DNA from: Candidatus Rokuibacteriota bacterium
Lineage (GTDB): Bacteria; Methylomirabilota; Methylomirabilia; Rokubacteriales; CSP1-6
Reading direction: 5' to 3'
Length of the DNA: 50,176 bases
NCBI GenBank assembly: GCA_023249095.1
Contig: JAHFDK010000010.1
Coordinates: 19,185-69,360, forward strand
The notes under the pieces are model-generated. The model did no database searches. It was not told the origin of the DNA and was given only the letters and a program-made list of their open reading frames with translations. Shown here in pieces: positions 1 through 8,098 of this stretch (within the stretch, counting starts at the first letter, position 1; every line of letters starts with the position of its first letter). Made by a program: the position numbers and the translations under genes.

Positions 1-20
1 CCTTGGCCATCGATTTACAT

Positions 21-42
21 GGGGGGCCTCGACGGGCCCCCC
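21..42. terminator. GGGGGGCC hairpin, terminator-like
   Basis: Perfect 8-bp inverted repeat (GGGGGGCC at 21-28, GGCCCCCC at 35-42) with a 5-nt TCGAC loop, followed by AAGCCCCC. It lies downstream of the leftward gene ending at 143. There is no T-tract, so it is terminator-like by position and fold only. A near copy lies at 109-125 and a relative at 37056-37078. Confidence 0.5.
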
Positions 43-62
43 AAGCCCCCATCGCTCGGAGA

Positions 63-83
63 CGCCCCGGCTCAACCGGGGCG
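63..83. terminator. CGCCCCGG hairpin
   Basis: Perfect 8-bp inverted repeat, CGCCCCGG (63-70) and CCGGGGCG (76-83), with loop CTCAA. It is the middle of three hairpins packed into the first 130 bases, all downstream of the leftward TPP gene. Confidence 0.45.
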
Positions 84-108
84 CCCCTCGAGCTCGCTTC
101 ATTGTCAT

Positions 109-125
109 GGGGCCTCGACGGCCCC
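109..125. terminator. Second GGGGCC hairpin, copy of 21-42
   Basis: Inverted repeat GGGGCC / GGCCCC around the same TCGAC loop as 21-42, and again followed by CCAAGC. It is 18 nt beyond the stop codon of the TPP gene and so is the most likely 3' end signal for it. Confidence 0.5.
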
Positions 126-142
126 CCAAGCTTCTCGTGCTG

Positions 143-1777
143 CTAGGTCGTGTAGGCCGAGAATCGGACCGTCGTAGCGCGCATCCGGTAGTCGGTCTTG
201 ACGTTGACCACTGCCGGCTTGCCGGACGTATAAGCCCGCTCGAGCGCAGGTCGAATCTCGTGCGGCTTCTCGACGAACTCGCCGTACCCGCCGAAGTCCT
301 CGGCGACCTTGTCGTAGCGGGTGTAGCCGAGATTGCGTCCGGGCTTGTCCTGCTTCGGGTCCGCGGTCCAGCCGCCGTTGTTGCTGATCACGACGAGGAC
401 GGGGATCCGATGGCGTACCGCCGTGTCGAACTCCATCGCGTTGATGCCGTAAGATCCGTCGCCGTGCAGGACGACCACCTGCGTGTCCGGGCACGCGACC
501 TTCGCGCCGACGCCGAACGGCAGCCCCACGCCCATGCACCCGAAGGGGCCGGAGTTCAGCCGATGGCCCGCCGTGAAGGTCGGGATCGACTGGCGCCCGA
601 AGTTGAGGATCTCCTGACCGTCCACGACGAGGATCGCGTCGCGACGCAGGAAATCACGGACCTCCTTGCAGAGCCGGAGCGGGTGGATCGGAACCTCGTC
701 GGAGCTCATGGCCTTCTCCGACTCGAGGGCTTTCTCCATGTCGAGCGCCTTCAGCTTCCCGACCCACGCGCCGTAGCGTCCCTTGTCGAGCTTGCCCCGC
801 GCCTCGGTCGTCAGCTGCTGCAGGACGGCGCGGGCGTCGCCGAAGATGGGGACATCCGCCGGGCGGTTGTGGCCGAGCTCGGTCGGGTCCACGTCGACCT
901 GGATGACTTTCAGGTTCTCGGCGAATCGAGGCGCACGACCGAACTGGATGACGTAGTTGAATCGGGTGCCGACGTTGAGGATGACGTCCGCCTCCGCGAA
1001 CGCCTTGGCGCGGGCGAAGAGGAACGCGAGGTCGTGGTCCTCCGGGACGGACCCGCGGGAGATCGGCGTCGTGTAGAAGGGGATCCCCGCCGTCTCGACG
1101 AAGGTCTGGAGCGCCGACGCGGCGTCAGACCACCACACGCCGCTTCCGGCGATGATCAGCGGCCGCTCGGCCCGCCCGAGCAGCGCGATCGCTTCCGCGA
1201 TCGCCGCCGGATCGCCGTGGGCGCGGGGTGCGGGCCTCCACTGGGCCGGCATCGTGACGGAGGACTCGTCGACGACCTCGCCCAGGATGTCGCCGGGAAG
1301 GTCGAGAAACACGGGCCCGGGTCGGCCCGACGTCGCCTGACGGAAGGCCGTCGCCACGACATCGGGAATGCGCTTGGCGTCGAGGATGCGCGTGGCCCAC
1401 TTGGTGATCGGCTTGAACAGCGAGAGCTGATCGACCTCCTGGAAAGCATCCATTCCGAAATAAACGCGCGGGCTGGTGCCGCCGACGGCGACCAGCGGGG
1501 CGGCGTCGATGAACGCGTTGGCGACGCCCGTTGCCATGTTGATCGTGCCCGGACCGGAGGAGGCCATGCACACGCCCGGCCGGCGCGTCAGGCGGCTGTA
1601 GGCGTGCGCCATCATCGAGGCGCCCTGCTCATGACGGCTGTCGATGGCCCGCACACCGAGCTTGATGCAGGCGCTCTCGGTCTCGAGCATCGGTCCGCCC
1701 ATGAGGTAAAACAGCGTGTCCATACCCTGCGCCTTGAGTGACTTTGCCAGGAGCTCCGAACCAGTGATCGACCCCAT
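143..1777 (-). CDS. Thiamine pyrophosphate-binding enzyme, acetolactate synthase large-subunit-like
   Basis: A 544-residue protein with the three-domain layout of the AHAS/POX family. The N-terminal pyrimidine-binding domain has the family's catalytic Glu in RHEQGA (about residues 48-53), followed by SSGPGT. The C-terminal domain carries the TPP/Mg2+ motif GDGS...NN (about residues 445-472). Family members decarboxylate a 2-oxoacid and transfer or release the product. The substrate is not readable from sequence, and there is no small regulatory subunit next door, so biosynthetic acetolactate synthase is only one option (oxalyl-CoA decarboxylase-like or other 2-oxoacid lyases are alternatives). 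The ATG at 1777 has AAGGAG 8 nt upstream. It is transcribed away from the secreted pair at 1913 and probably ends at the hairpins at 21-125. Confidence 0.88.
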   Translation of the reverse strand: MGSITGSELLAKSLKAQGMDTLFYLMGGPMLETESACIKLGVRAIDSRHEQGASMMAHAYSRLTRRPGVCMASSGPGTINMATGVANAFIDAAPLVAVGGTSPRVYFGMDAFQEVDQLSLFKPITKWATRILDAKRIPDVVATAFRQATSGRPGPVFLDLPGDILGEVVDESSVTMPAQWRPAPRAHGDPAAIAEAIALLGRAERPLIIAGSGVWWSDAASALQTFVETAGIPFYTTPISRGSVPEDHDLAFLFARAKAFAEADVILNVGTRFNYVIQFGRAPRFAENLKVIQVDVDPTELGHNRPADVPIFGDARAVLQQLTTEARGKLDKGRYGAWVGKLKALDMEKALESEKAMSSDEVPIHPLRLCKEVRDFLRRDAILVVDGQEILNFGRQSIPTFTAGHRLNSGPFGCMGVGLPFGVGAKVACPDTQVVVLHGDGSYGINAMEFDTAVRHRIPVLVVISNNGGWTADPKQDKPGRNLGYTRYDKVAEDFGGYGEFVEKPHEIRPALERAYTSGKPAVVNVKTDYRMRATTVRFSAYTT

Positions 1778-1912
1778 TGGACGTTCTCCTTAAGTACCAG
1801 CCGGTGCGTCAGAAGATACCCGAATTCTCGTTCCGTGTCTCGCCCGGCCGGCGGCGGTTGCCGTGGGGCCGGCGAGGTGGCCTGACGGCCGCTTGCGTGA
1901 GACACTGGCCGC

Positions 1913-2311
1913 ATGCGCCGCGTCATTGCCAGCGCGCTCCTCGGAACGGTCAGCCTGGTCTCGTTCCTCTCGCCGACGAGCGCCCCCGTCCAGGCTGCGG
2001 AGACCTATACGCGCGAGTCTCTGGATCAGACTTTCCGGCTGGAGTGGTCGAAGACTGCGCGGAATGTCAACGGCTACGTGTACAACTCTTCAAGTCGGCA
2101 TGCCGCGTACATGCGGCTGCTCGTCGAGGGTGTCGACGGCTCCGGCAACGTCGTCAACAAGACGACGACGTGGGTCGTCGATGTCCCGCCGAACAACCGT
2201 GCCTTCTTCGATGTTTCCGTGCCCGACGCCCCGTCCTATCGGGTCTCGATCCTGTCCTTCAACTGGATCCAAGAGATCGCGTCCAACCGAGATCACCGCA
2301 AGGCCTCGTAG
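1913..2311 (+). CDS. Small secreted protein, tandem paralogue A
   Basis: 132 residues. It opens MRRVIAS, then a hydrophobic stretch and an alanine-rich cleavage region ending near residue 28 (VQAAE), so it is exported. The mature part is about 100 residues without cysteines. It contains the segments FRLEWSK, VNGYVYN and VPPNNRAFF and ends in a basic tail. The pattern of a short beta-rich secreted domain (hydrophilic NGYVYN, then a long strand pair) recalls FxLYD-type domains, but I do not recognise a named family. It is followed 18 nt later by a clear paralogue (2330-2746). The start has no Shine-Dalgarno sequence; a GACACT box lies 6 nt upstream, suggesting a leaderless mRNA. Confidence 0.8.
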   Translation: MRRVIASALLGTVSLVSFLSPTSAPVQAAETYTRESLDQTFRLEWSKTARNVNGYVYNSSSRHAAYMRLLVEGVDGSGNVVNKTTTWVVDVPPNNRAFFDVSVPDAPSYRVSILSFNWIQEIASNRDHRKAS

Positions 2312-2329
2312 GCGTGCCACACTAGGGTC

Positions 2330-2746
2330 ATGCGCCGCGTCATTGCGAGCATGCGTATCGCCACGGCGGGGGCCGCGGTCCTGCTCTCGGGCGCCCTGGC
2401 GTGCGCCTCTGTCGTCCTCCCGGGCGCGCCCGTCCGGGCCGCGGAGACCTACACGCGAGAGACCCTGGACCGCTACTTCCGGCTGGAGTGGTCGAAGTTA
2501 GGGCGGAGCGTCAACGGCTACGTGTACAACTCCTCGAATCGGCGCGCCGCGCACATGCAGCTGCTCGTGGAAGGCCTCGACGCCGCCGGCACGGTAGTCA
2601 CCAAGACAATGACGTGGGTTCGCGATGTCCCGCCCAACAACCGCGCGTTCTTCGAAGTCGCGGTGCCGAACGCGCCTTCCTATCGAGTTTCGGTCCTGTC
2701 CTTCGACTGGGTCGACGACCGTCTGGATCGTCGCAAGGCCTGGTAG
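2330..2746 (+). CDS. Small secreted protein, tandem paralogue B
   Basis: 138 residues, homologous over its whole length to the preceding gene. They share MRRVIAS, AAETYTRE, FRLEWSK, VNGYVYNSS, LLVEG, DVPPNNRAFF and the final arrangement of a Trp or Asp strand plus DRRKA. The signal peptide is longer (to about residue 37) and the DNA between the two copies is only 18 nt, so this is a tandem duplication that has diverged moderately. A CACACT box is 6 nt before the ATG and there is no SD, as in the first copy, so each copy may have its own promoter. Function unknown; presumably periplasmic or extracellular. Confidence 0.8.
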   Translation: MRRVIASMRIATAGAAVLLSGALACASVVLPGAPVRAAETYTRETLDRYFRLEWSKLGRSVNGYVYNSSNRRAAHMQLLVEGLDAAGTVVTKTMTWVRDVPPNNRAFFEVAVPNAPSYRVSVLSFDWVDDRLDRRKAW

Positions 2747-2770
2747 GGAAACCGGTCGTCTTCGGCCGCG

Positions 2771-3553
2771 TCAGAGCGCGGGCTCGCCGGCCGTCACCGC
2801 AATGCACTGGCCGGAGAGGTTTCGCGCCGCATCGCTGCACAGATACACCGCGAGCGAGGCGATGTCCTCGGCGGTCGACATGCGCTTGAGCGGTGAGCGC
2901 TCGACCCACCTGCGGCGCTCCTCCTCGACCGGCACCCCTTTCACCTGCGCTTGACCGGCGATGACGCGATCGATGCGGTCGCCGGCGATGGCACCGGGGG
3001 CGATCGCGTTGACCCGGATGTTGTGCGCCGCCAGCTCGAGCGCGAGACCGTACGTCATCCCGACCTGCCCGCCCTTGGCTGAACAGTAGCCGATGCGATA
3101 GGCGAGCCCGTGCCGGCCCGCCGTGGAGGCGATGTTCACGATCGCGCCCCCACCGGCCGTGATCATCTGGGGCACCGCGAACCGCGTGCACATGTACGAG
3201 CTGGTGAGACACGAGTTGATCGTGTAGAACCAGTCTTCGGTCGTGTAGTCCTGCACCGGCTTGGTGGGACCGCCGTCACCGGCATTGTTCACGAGGGTGT
3301 CGAGCTTGCCGAAGCTCTTCACGGCGGCCTCGACGAGGCGTTGCACGTCGGCCTCGACCGCAGCGTCCGCGGTGACGGCGACCGCCCGGCCCCCGGCGGC
3401 CTTGACGAGCCCCGCCGTCTCCTCCACCAGGTCCCGGGAGCGCGCCGCGCAGACCACGGCGGCGCCCTCGCGGGCGAACATGCGACTCATCACACGCCCG
3501 ACCCCCTTGCTCGCGCCGGTGATGAGCGCGACTTTTCCCTCGAGCTGCCCCAT
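2771..3553 (-). CDS. SDR family NAD(P)-dependent oxidoreductase
   Basis: 260 residues, the standard length for a classical short-chain dehydrogenase. N-terminal TGASKGVG is the dinucleotide-binding TGxxxGxG motif, NNAG follows at about residue 88, and the catalytic Tyr-Lys pair is YCSAK (YxxxK) with the Ser in IASTA upstream. The C-terminal end shows the usual SGQ..AVTAGE cap of ketoreductase/dehydrogenase members. The open frame extends upstream, but MGQLEGKVALITG is the family start, so 3553 was chosen. It ends 25 nt from the secreted protein pair (convergent) and lies 16 nt downstream of the LLM oxidoreductase, with which it is probably cotranscribed. Substrate unknown. Confidence 0.88.
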   Translation of the reverse strand: MGQLEGKVALITGASKGVGRVMSRMFAREGAAVVCAARSRDLVEETAGLVKAAGGRAVAVTADAAVEADVQRLVEAAVKSFGKLDTLVNNAGDGGPTKPVQDYTTEDWFYTINSCLTSSYMCTRFAVPQMITAGGGAIVNIASTAGRHGLAYRIGYCSAKGGQVGMTYGLALELAAHNIRVNAIAPGAIAGDRIDRVIAGQAQVKGVPVEEERRRWVERSPLKRMSTAEDIASLAVYLCSDAARNLSGQCIAVTAGEPAL

Positions 3554-3569
3554 GGGTTTTCTCCTGTGG

Positions 3570-4478
3570 TCAGCGGAACGCCTGGATGAGCTCTTCGGCG
3601 GCCACCATCTGCCCACCCCGCGTCGAGGACGCGACCACGATGAGCGTCCGTACGCCGGCCGCACGCCACGCCTCGACGCCCTCGCGAACCTCGGCCACGC
3701 TGCCGAAGAGCGTGACGTCCTGGAGCCAGCGATCGGACATGAGCTCGGGGATGCGCTGGGACTCGCCGTTCGCGATGGCACCGCGGATCGCGAGCATCTC
3801 CTCCTCGTAGCCCGCCTCGATCCAGTAGTTCTGGTAGTTCGGCAGGCGCACGTAGGGAACGAGAATCCGGCGCAAGAGCGCCGCCGCAGCGGCGCGATCC
3901 GCGTCGATGCAGGTCGGCACCATGTTGCCGATGAAGAACGCGGGGTCCTGCTGCGCCGACGCCGGCAGACCGCGGAGCGAGGCCGCCATGTGCGATCGCG
4001 CGCCATTCGCCCACACGACCCCCTGCGCGATCTCGCCGGCCAGCTCGACCATGCGGCGGCGGAGCGTCGCGAGCACGATCGGTGGAAGCCCGCCCACCTG
4101 GGTCGCGTGCCCGCGCAGGTCGGCGACGAACTTCCGGATGTCGTCGAGGGGCTTGCCCGCGCGGATTCCCAGGCGGGTGTGGATCGGCCCGTGACTCACG
4201 CCGATCCCAAACCTGAACCGCCCGTTCGACAGCTCATGGATGAACGCCGCCATCTGCGCGTATTCGAGCGGGTGGCGCGTGTAGATATTGGCGATGCTGG
4301 TGCCGAACGGGATCTCGCGGGTCGAGAGCGCCAGCGCCTCGCACAGGGCCAGACCGTCGCCGGGGCTCGGGCAGTAGAGCCCGGCGAATCCCTCGCGCTC
4401 GAACCGCTGGGCCACCTCGAGCATCACGCGGCGGCGGCCGGCCACCGCGACGAGGCCGACGGCCGGTTTGGTGGTCAT
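3570..4478 (-). CDS. LLM class flavin-dependent oxidoreductase
   Basis: 302 residues with the luciferase-like monooxygenase TIM-barrel pattern: an early strand with GFAGLYCPS, then TSIANIYTRHP, and the substrate/cofactor loop LSNGRFRFGIGVSHGP. The GRFRFGIGVSHG region is typical of members using F420 or FMN. The start is set at the ATG at 4478 (MTTKPAVG). A longer in-frame ATG at 4523 is unlikely because a TATACT box sits 7 nt upstream of 4478, which would give a leaderless transcript. Probably cotranscribed with the SDR downstream; together they suggest oxidation or reduction of one organic substrate, not identifiable here. Confidence 0.87.
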   Translation of the reverse strand: MTTKPAVGLVAVAGRRRVMLEVAQRFEREGFAGLYCPSPGDGLALCEALALSTREIPFGTSIANIYTRHPLEYAQMAAFIHELSNGRFRFGIGVSHGPIHTRLGIRAGKPLDDIRKFVADLRGHATQVGGLPPIVLATLRRRMVELAGEIAQGVVWANGARSHMAASLRGLPASAQQDPAFFIGNMVPTCIDADRAAAAALLRRILVPYVRLPNYQNYWIEAGYEEEMLAIRGAIANGESQRIPELMSDRWLQDVTLFGSVAEVREGVEAWRAAGVRTLIVVASSTRGGQMVAAEELIQAFR

Positions 4479-4557
4479 TCCCGCGAGTATACCGGTGTCC
4501 TTGCCACGGCGCCCCCGCCTCACTATGATCGGCCCACCTTACGGAAAGGGGACCCTC

Positions 4558-4908
4558 ATGAAGATCCACAGGCTCTACGCGGACAAGAACGGCGAGTCGC
4601 ATTTCCAGGACGTCGAGGTCGAGTACGCGGAGACGACCCGCGCCGGGCGGCTCTCGAAGCGGATCCCCGCCACCGGCATCATCTTCCGCGAGGTCCAGCC
4701 CGATTACGATCTCGACTGGCATCCCGCGCCACGGCGCCAGTACATCATCAACCTCGACGCGGGCGTTCAAATCACCGCGAGCGACGGCGAGGCGCGCCGG
4801 ATCGGCGCCGGCGAGGTCCTTCTCGTCGAGGACACGCACGGTAAGGGCCATCTCTCCAAGGCCATCGAGGCCAAGCTGCGCAACTGCATCTTCGTCACGC
4901 TGGAGTGA
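4558..4908 (+). CDS. Cupin-like small protein
   Basis: 116 residues. The sequence runs from a hydrophilic N-terminus through HPAPRRQYIINLDAGVQI and ends with a strand set GAGEVLLVEDTHGKGH, the arrangement of a single-domain cupin. HP..RRQY and EDTHGKGH provide the usual metal-site histidines and glutamate, so a small-molecule dioxygenase, isomerase or sensor role is possible. A long upstream extension of the frame was rejected because the ATG at 4558 is preceded by GGAAAGGGG. It lies 11 nt before the following SDR and is almost certainly in an operon with it. Confidence 0.8.
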   Translation: MKIHRLYADKNGESHFQDVEVEYAETTRAGRLSKRIPATGIIFREVQPDYDLDWHPAPRRQYIINLDAGVQITASDGEARRIGAGEVLLVEDTHGKGHLSKAIEAKLRNCIFVTLE

Positions 4909-4919
4909 GGCGGAGCGCG

Positions 4920-5771
4920 ATGGGGCGGCTCGACGGCAAGGTCGTGGTGGTGACCGGCGCCTCCCGCGGCATCGGAGCCGAGATCGCGCGGCTCTTCGCG
5001 GCCGAGGGCGGACGGGTGATCTGCGCCGCGCGCACCCTGCGGGAGGGCGATCATCAGCTGGCCGGTTCGCTCGAGACGACGGTGGCGTCGATCCGCGCCG
5101 CCGGCGGCGAGGCGCAGGCATTCACCGTCAACATCGCCGAGCCCGCCGAGTGCGAGCGGCTGATTGGCAGCGCGCGCGACACCTACGGGCCCGTCGACGT
5201 CCTCGTCAACAACGCCGCGCTGACGTACTACCTGCCCGTGAAGGACTATCCGCTGAACCGCTGGATGCGCTCGTGGGCCGTGAACTTCCACGCGCCCTTC
5301 GTCCTGAGCCAGCTGGTGCTCGTCGACATGATCGCGCGCCGCTCGGGCGCGATCGTCAACATCTCGTCGGGCGCCGCGATCGGCCCCGGGCGAGGTCCCT
5401 ACCCTGATCCAACCGTCGGCGCCCGCGGCGGGACCTGCTACGGCTCCGAGAAGGCCGCGCTCGAGCGGTTCACCCAGGGCCTCGCCGCCGAGGTCTACCA
5501 GCACGGTATCTCGGTGACGTGCGTGTCGCCCTCGCAGATCGTCCCGTCTCCAGGCACCGTCTACCACCGGCTCGTGAAGAGCATGGACGACCCGCGCGGT
5601 GAGCCGCCGCTGCTCATGGCGAGGGCCGCGCTCCTGCTCGCGACGCAGCCACTCGAGAAGATCGCCGGGCGCGTGACGTACAGCCAGCAGATTCTGAAAG
5701 AATTCGGCTGGATCACCGAGGCGCGCGGCCGGGGCGTCGAGACGCGCGGCAGCGGATACTCGGAGGCATAA
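4920..5771 (+). CDS. SDR family oxidoreductase
   Basis: 283 residues. TGASRGIG is the cofactor-binding motif (residues about 13-20), NNAA follows near residue 97, and the active site is YGSEK (YxxxK) with the upstream Ser in NISSGAA. The insertion between the Ser and Tyr (PGRGPYPDPTVGARGG) is longer than in classical SDRs. The ATG at 4920, 11 nt after the cupin stop, was preferred over an upstream ATG at 4905 that overlaps the cupin gene. The product is different from the SDR at 2771 and forms an operon with the cupin protein. Substrate unknown. Confidence 0.87.
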   Translation: MGRLDGKVVVVTGASRGIGAEIARLFAAEGGRVICAARTLREGDHQLAGSLETTVASIRAAGGEAQAFTVNIAEPAECERLIGSARDTYGPVDVLVNNAALTYYLPVKDYPLNRWMRSWAVNFHAPFVLSQLVLVDMIARRSGAIVNISSGAAIGPGRGPYPDPTVGARGGTCYGSEKAALERFTQGLAAEVYQHGISVTCVSPSQIVPSPGTVYHRLVKSMDDPRGEPPLLMARAALLLATQPLEKIAGRVTYSQQILKEFGWITEARGRGVETRGSGYSEA

Positions 5772-5851
5772 CAAAAGAGAGAGAGACGATCGGGAGGCCG
5801 CTGAATGAGTCTCTGGTCCGTCACCTCGGCAGGGTAGAATCAGGCCGGGTC

Positions 5852-6826
5852 ATGAGGCACGCGCTTATCACCGGGGTCACCGGTCAGGACGGTGCGTATC
5901 TCTCGAAGCTTCTGCTCGAGAGCGGATACAGGGTCTACGGGCTGGACCGCCGCACGAGCACTCCGACGACGGAGCGGCTCCACTACCTAGAGGTGGCCGA
6001 TCGGGTTGTCCTGCTCGATGGGGACGTGACGGATCAGGGATCGATGGTCCGGGCCCTCGAGGGGGCTGAGCCCGATGAAGTGTATAACCTCGCCGCCCAG
6101 TCCTTCGTGGGCTCGTCCTGGCGACAACCCGTCCTGACCACGGAAGTCAACGCAGTCGGCACGGTCAACGTGCTCGAAGCTATCCGCCTCGTCAACCCGA
6201 AAATTCGCTTTTACCAAGCGTCCACGAGCGAGATGTTCGGGCTGACCGCAGAACCGGTGCAGTCGGAGACGTCGCCGTTCCACCCACGAAGCCCGTACGC
6301 CATCGCCAAGCTCTGTGCGCACTGGACGACCATCAATTATCGCGAGAGCTACGGAATGTTCGCGTGCGCCGGCATCCTGTTCAACCACGAGTCGCCGGTG
6401 CGCGGCATCGAGTTCGTGAGCCGGAAGATCACGGATGGGGTCGCGCGGGTCAAGCACGGTCTGGCCACGGACCTCCGAATGGGGAACCTGCAGGCCAAGC
6501 GGGACTGGGGTTTTTCGGGTGACTATGTTCGAGCGATGCGGCTGATGCTCCAGGCCGACGACCCCAGGGAGTATGTCGTAGCGACGGGCCGCGCGGTCAC
6601 CGTCGAGGAGTTCTGCCGCATTGCCTTCGCGTACGCGGGGCTCGACTGGCGAGAGTACGTCAGGGTCGATCCGCAGATCGCTCGTCCGGCGGACGTGCCC
6701 GCTCTCTGCGGAAATGCCGCGAAGGTGAAGGCCGAGCTCGGCTGGCAGCCCACGACCACGCTCGAGGATCTGATCGCCATGATGGTCGAAGCCGATCTCA
6801 AGCGAGTGAGGGATGAGCGTTGCTGA
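5852..6826 (+). CDS. gmd: GDP-mannose 4,6-dehydratase
   Basis: 324 residues, extended SDR fold. ALITGVTGQDGAYL is the characteristic Gmd N-terminus (GxxGxxG). YNLAAQSFVGSSW, the catalytic TSEMFG and YAIAK (YxxxK), and FNHESPVRG...RKIT are near-diagnostic of the family. It converts GDP-D-mannose to GDP-4-keto-6-deoxy-mannose, the first step to GDP-fucose, GDP-rhamnose or GDP-perosamine in the cytoplasm. The next enzyme of the pathway is absent here. The convergent neighbour is a GT4 glycosyltransferase, which fits a role in surface glycans. A TAGAAT box 11 nt before the ATG suggests a very short leader. Confidence 0.93.
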   Translation: MRHALITGVTGQDGAYLSKLLLESGYRVYGLDRRTSTPTTERLHYLEVADRVVLLDGDVTDQGSMVRALEGAEPDEVYNLAAQSFVGSSWRQPVLTTEVNAVGTVNVLEAIRLVNPKIRFYQASTSEMFGLTAEPVQSETSPFHPRSPYAIAKLCAHWTTINYRESYGMFACAGILFNHESPVRGIEFVSRKITDGVARVKHGLATDLRMGNLQAKRDWGFSGDYVRAMRLMLQADDPREYVVATGRAVTVEEFCRIAFAYAGLDWREYVRVDPQIARPADVPALCGNAAKVKAELGWQPTTTLEDLIAMMVEADLKRVRDERC

Positions 6827-6848
6827 CGGCCACTGCGGGCACTATGGC

Positions 6849-7973
6849 CTACTCCCGCGCCGCCCGGCGGTAGGCCGCGGCCGTGCGGTCCACCATCGCG
6901 CGGATACTGAACTCCTGGCGGACGCGCTCACGCCCGGCCTGGCCCAGGTTCTTTCGCCGGGCGGGATCCGTCAGCAGCGCCGCGACGGCCTCCGCCAGCG
7001 CGGCGGGGTCCTCGGGTGGCACCAGCAGGCCGGTCTCGCCGGGGACCACCACGTCACGATGGCCGGGCGCGTCCGTGGCCACGACGGCGAGCCCGGCCGC
7101 CATGGCCTCGAGAATCGAGAGCGGGAGCCCCTCTTTCCGGGAGCTGGCCACGTAGAGATCGAGCACCGGCTGGATCCGCGCTGGATTCTCGAGGAAGCCG
7201 GTGAAGATCACCTGCTCCGACAGGCCGCTCTCGAAGACGAGCCGGCGAATCCGCTGCTGCTCGCCGCCGCCCCCAACGAGAACGAGGGCCAGGCGCGGGA
7301 ACCGCACCCTCAGGCGTCGAAGGGCCTCGACGAGAAGCTCGATCCGCTTGATCGGGTCGAAGCGGCTGATGCAGCCGATGACGACGTCGTCAGCCCTGAG
7401 CCCGAGGCTCTCCCGGCGGATTGGCGCTTCGAGCAAGGCCCGCTCCATGTCCTCGATGTCGACACCGTTGACGATGACGACGCCCTGCTCCGGCCGAAAG
7501 AGGCGCAGGCCGAGCCCCTCGAGGTGCTGGGAGCGGGAGACATTGATGATAGTGTGGCTCCAGCGCGAGAGCTGTCGTTCCAGAGCCAGGTAGAGATGCC
7601 GGCCGAGCGGGGAGTAGCCGCTGTAGTGAAGTCCGTGGAAGGTGTGGATCGCCGGCACGCGCATCCACCGTGCAACCGTCCGGCCGTAGAGTCCCGGCCC
7701 CTTGCCGTGCGTGTGGACGACGTCGATGCCGAGTCTCGAGATCAGACCGCGGGTGAGGGCGAAGTGCCGCGCGCTCAGGCGACGGAGTGGAAACTCGACA
7801 ACCTCGAGGCCGCGATCGCGAAACCGATCGAAGAAGATCCCGTCGTGCGGAGCGCCGATCACGAGCTCGAACTCGTTCCGCGGGAGGTGCTGGACCAGAT
7901 CCCAGACGTGCTTGGGCCCCCCGCCGGGGCTCGTCGTTACCAGGAGCTCGAGGACGCGGATAGGCTGTGTCAC
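6849..7973 (-). CDS. Glycosyltransferase family 4 protein
   Basis: 374 residues with a GT-B double Rossmann fold. The N-terminal half opens IRVLELLVTTSPGGGPKHV (acceptor side). The C-terminal half has the nucleotide-sugar signature: ISRFDPIKR, VGGG near residue 235, and SSRKEGLPLSILEAMAAGLAVVAT containing the EGLPLSILEAMA EX7E-type motif. It transfers a sugar from an NDP-sugar to a lipid-linked or other acceptor at the cytoplasmic face. The GTG at 7973 was chosen (GGGAAGGGG upstream). The ATG at 8060 would leave only 38 bp for a divergent promoter with the carboxylase gene. Convergent with gmd, 22 bp apart. Confidence 0.87.
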   Translation of the reverse strand: MTQPIRVLELLVTTSPGGGPKHVWDLVQHLPRNEFELVIGAPHDGIFFDRFRDRGLEVVEFPLRRLSARHFALTRGLISRLGIDVVHTHGKGPGLYGRTVARWMRVPAIHTFHGLHYSGYSPLGRHLYLALERQLSRWSHTIINVSRSQHLEGLGLRLFRPEQGVVIVNGVDIEDMERALLEAPIRRESLGLRADDVVIGCISRFDPIKRIELLVEALRRLRVRFPRLALVLVGGGGEQQRIRRLVFESGLSEQVIFTGFLENPARIQPVLDLYVASSRKEGLPLSILEAMAAGLAVVATDAPGHRDVVVPGETGLLVPPEDPAALAEAVAALLTDPARRKNLGQAGRERVRQEFSIRAMVDRTAAAYRRAARE

Positions 7974-8098
7974 GCCGCCGAGGGCCCCTTCCCTGTTTTC
8001 ACGTGAGCGCTCGACGATACCGCGGCCAGCGGCGGCGCGGCAAGCAGGTATCGAGTACACTCTGTACCGCCACGTGAGAGCGTCGGACGGAGGCCGGC

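Noticed and set aside
107-1741. Long rightward frame over the TPP enzyme
   Set aside because: It mirrors the leftward gene in a high-GC codon shadow; its translation is Arg/Asp/Val-rich with no motif.
5820-5851. Full sigma-70 promoter before gmd
   Set aside because: TAGAAT is present but no -35 hexamer at 16-18 bp, so it was only mentioned as a possible short-leader start.
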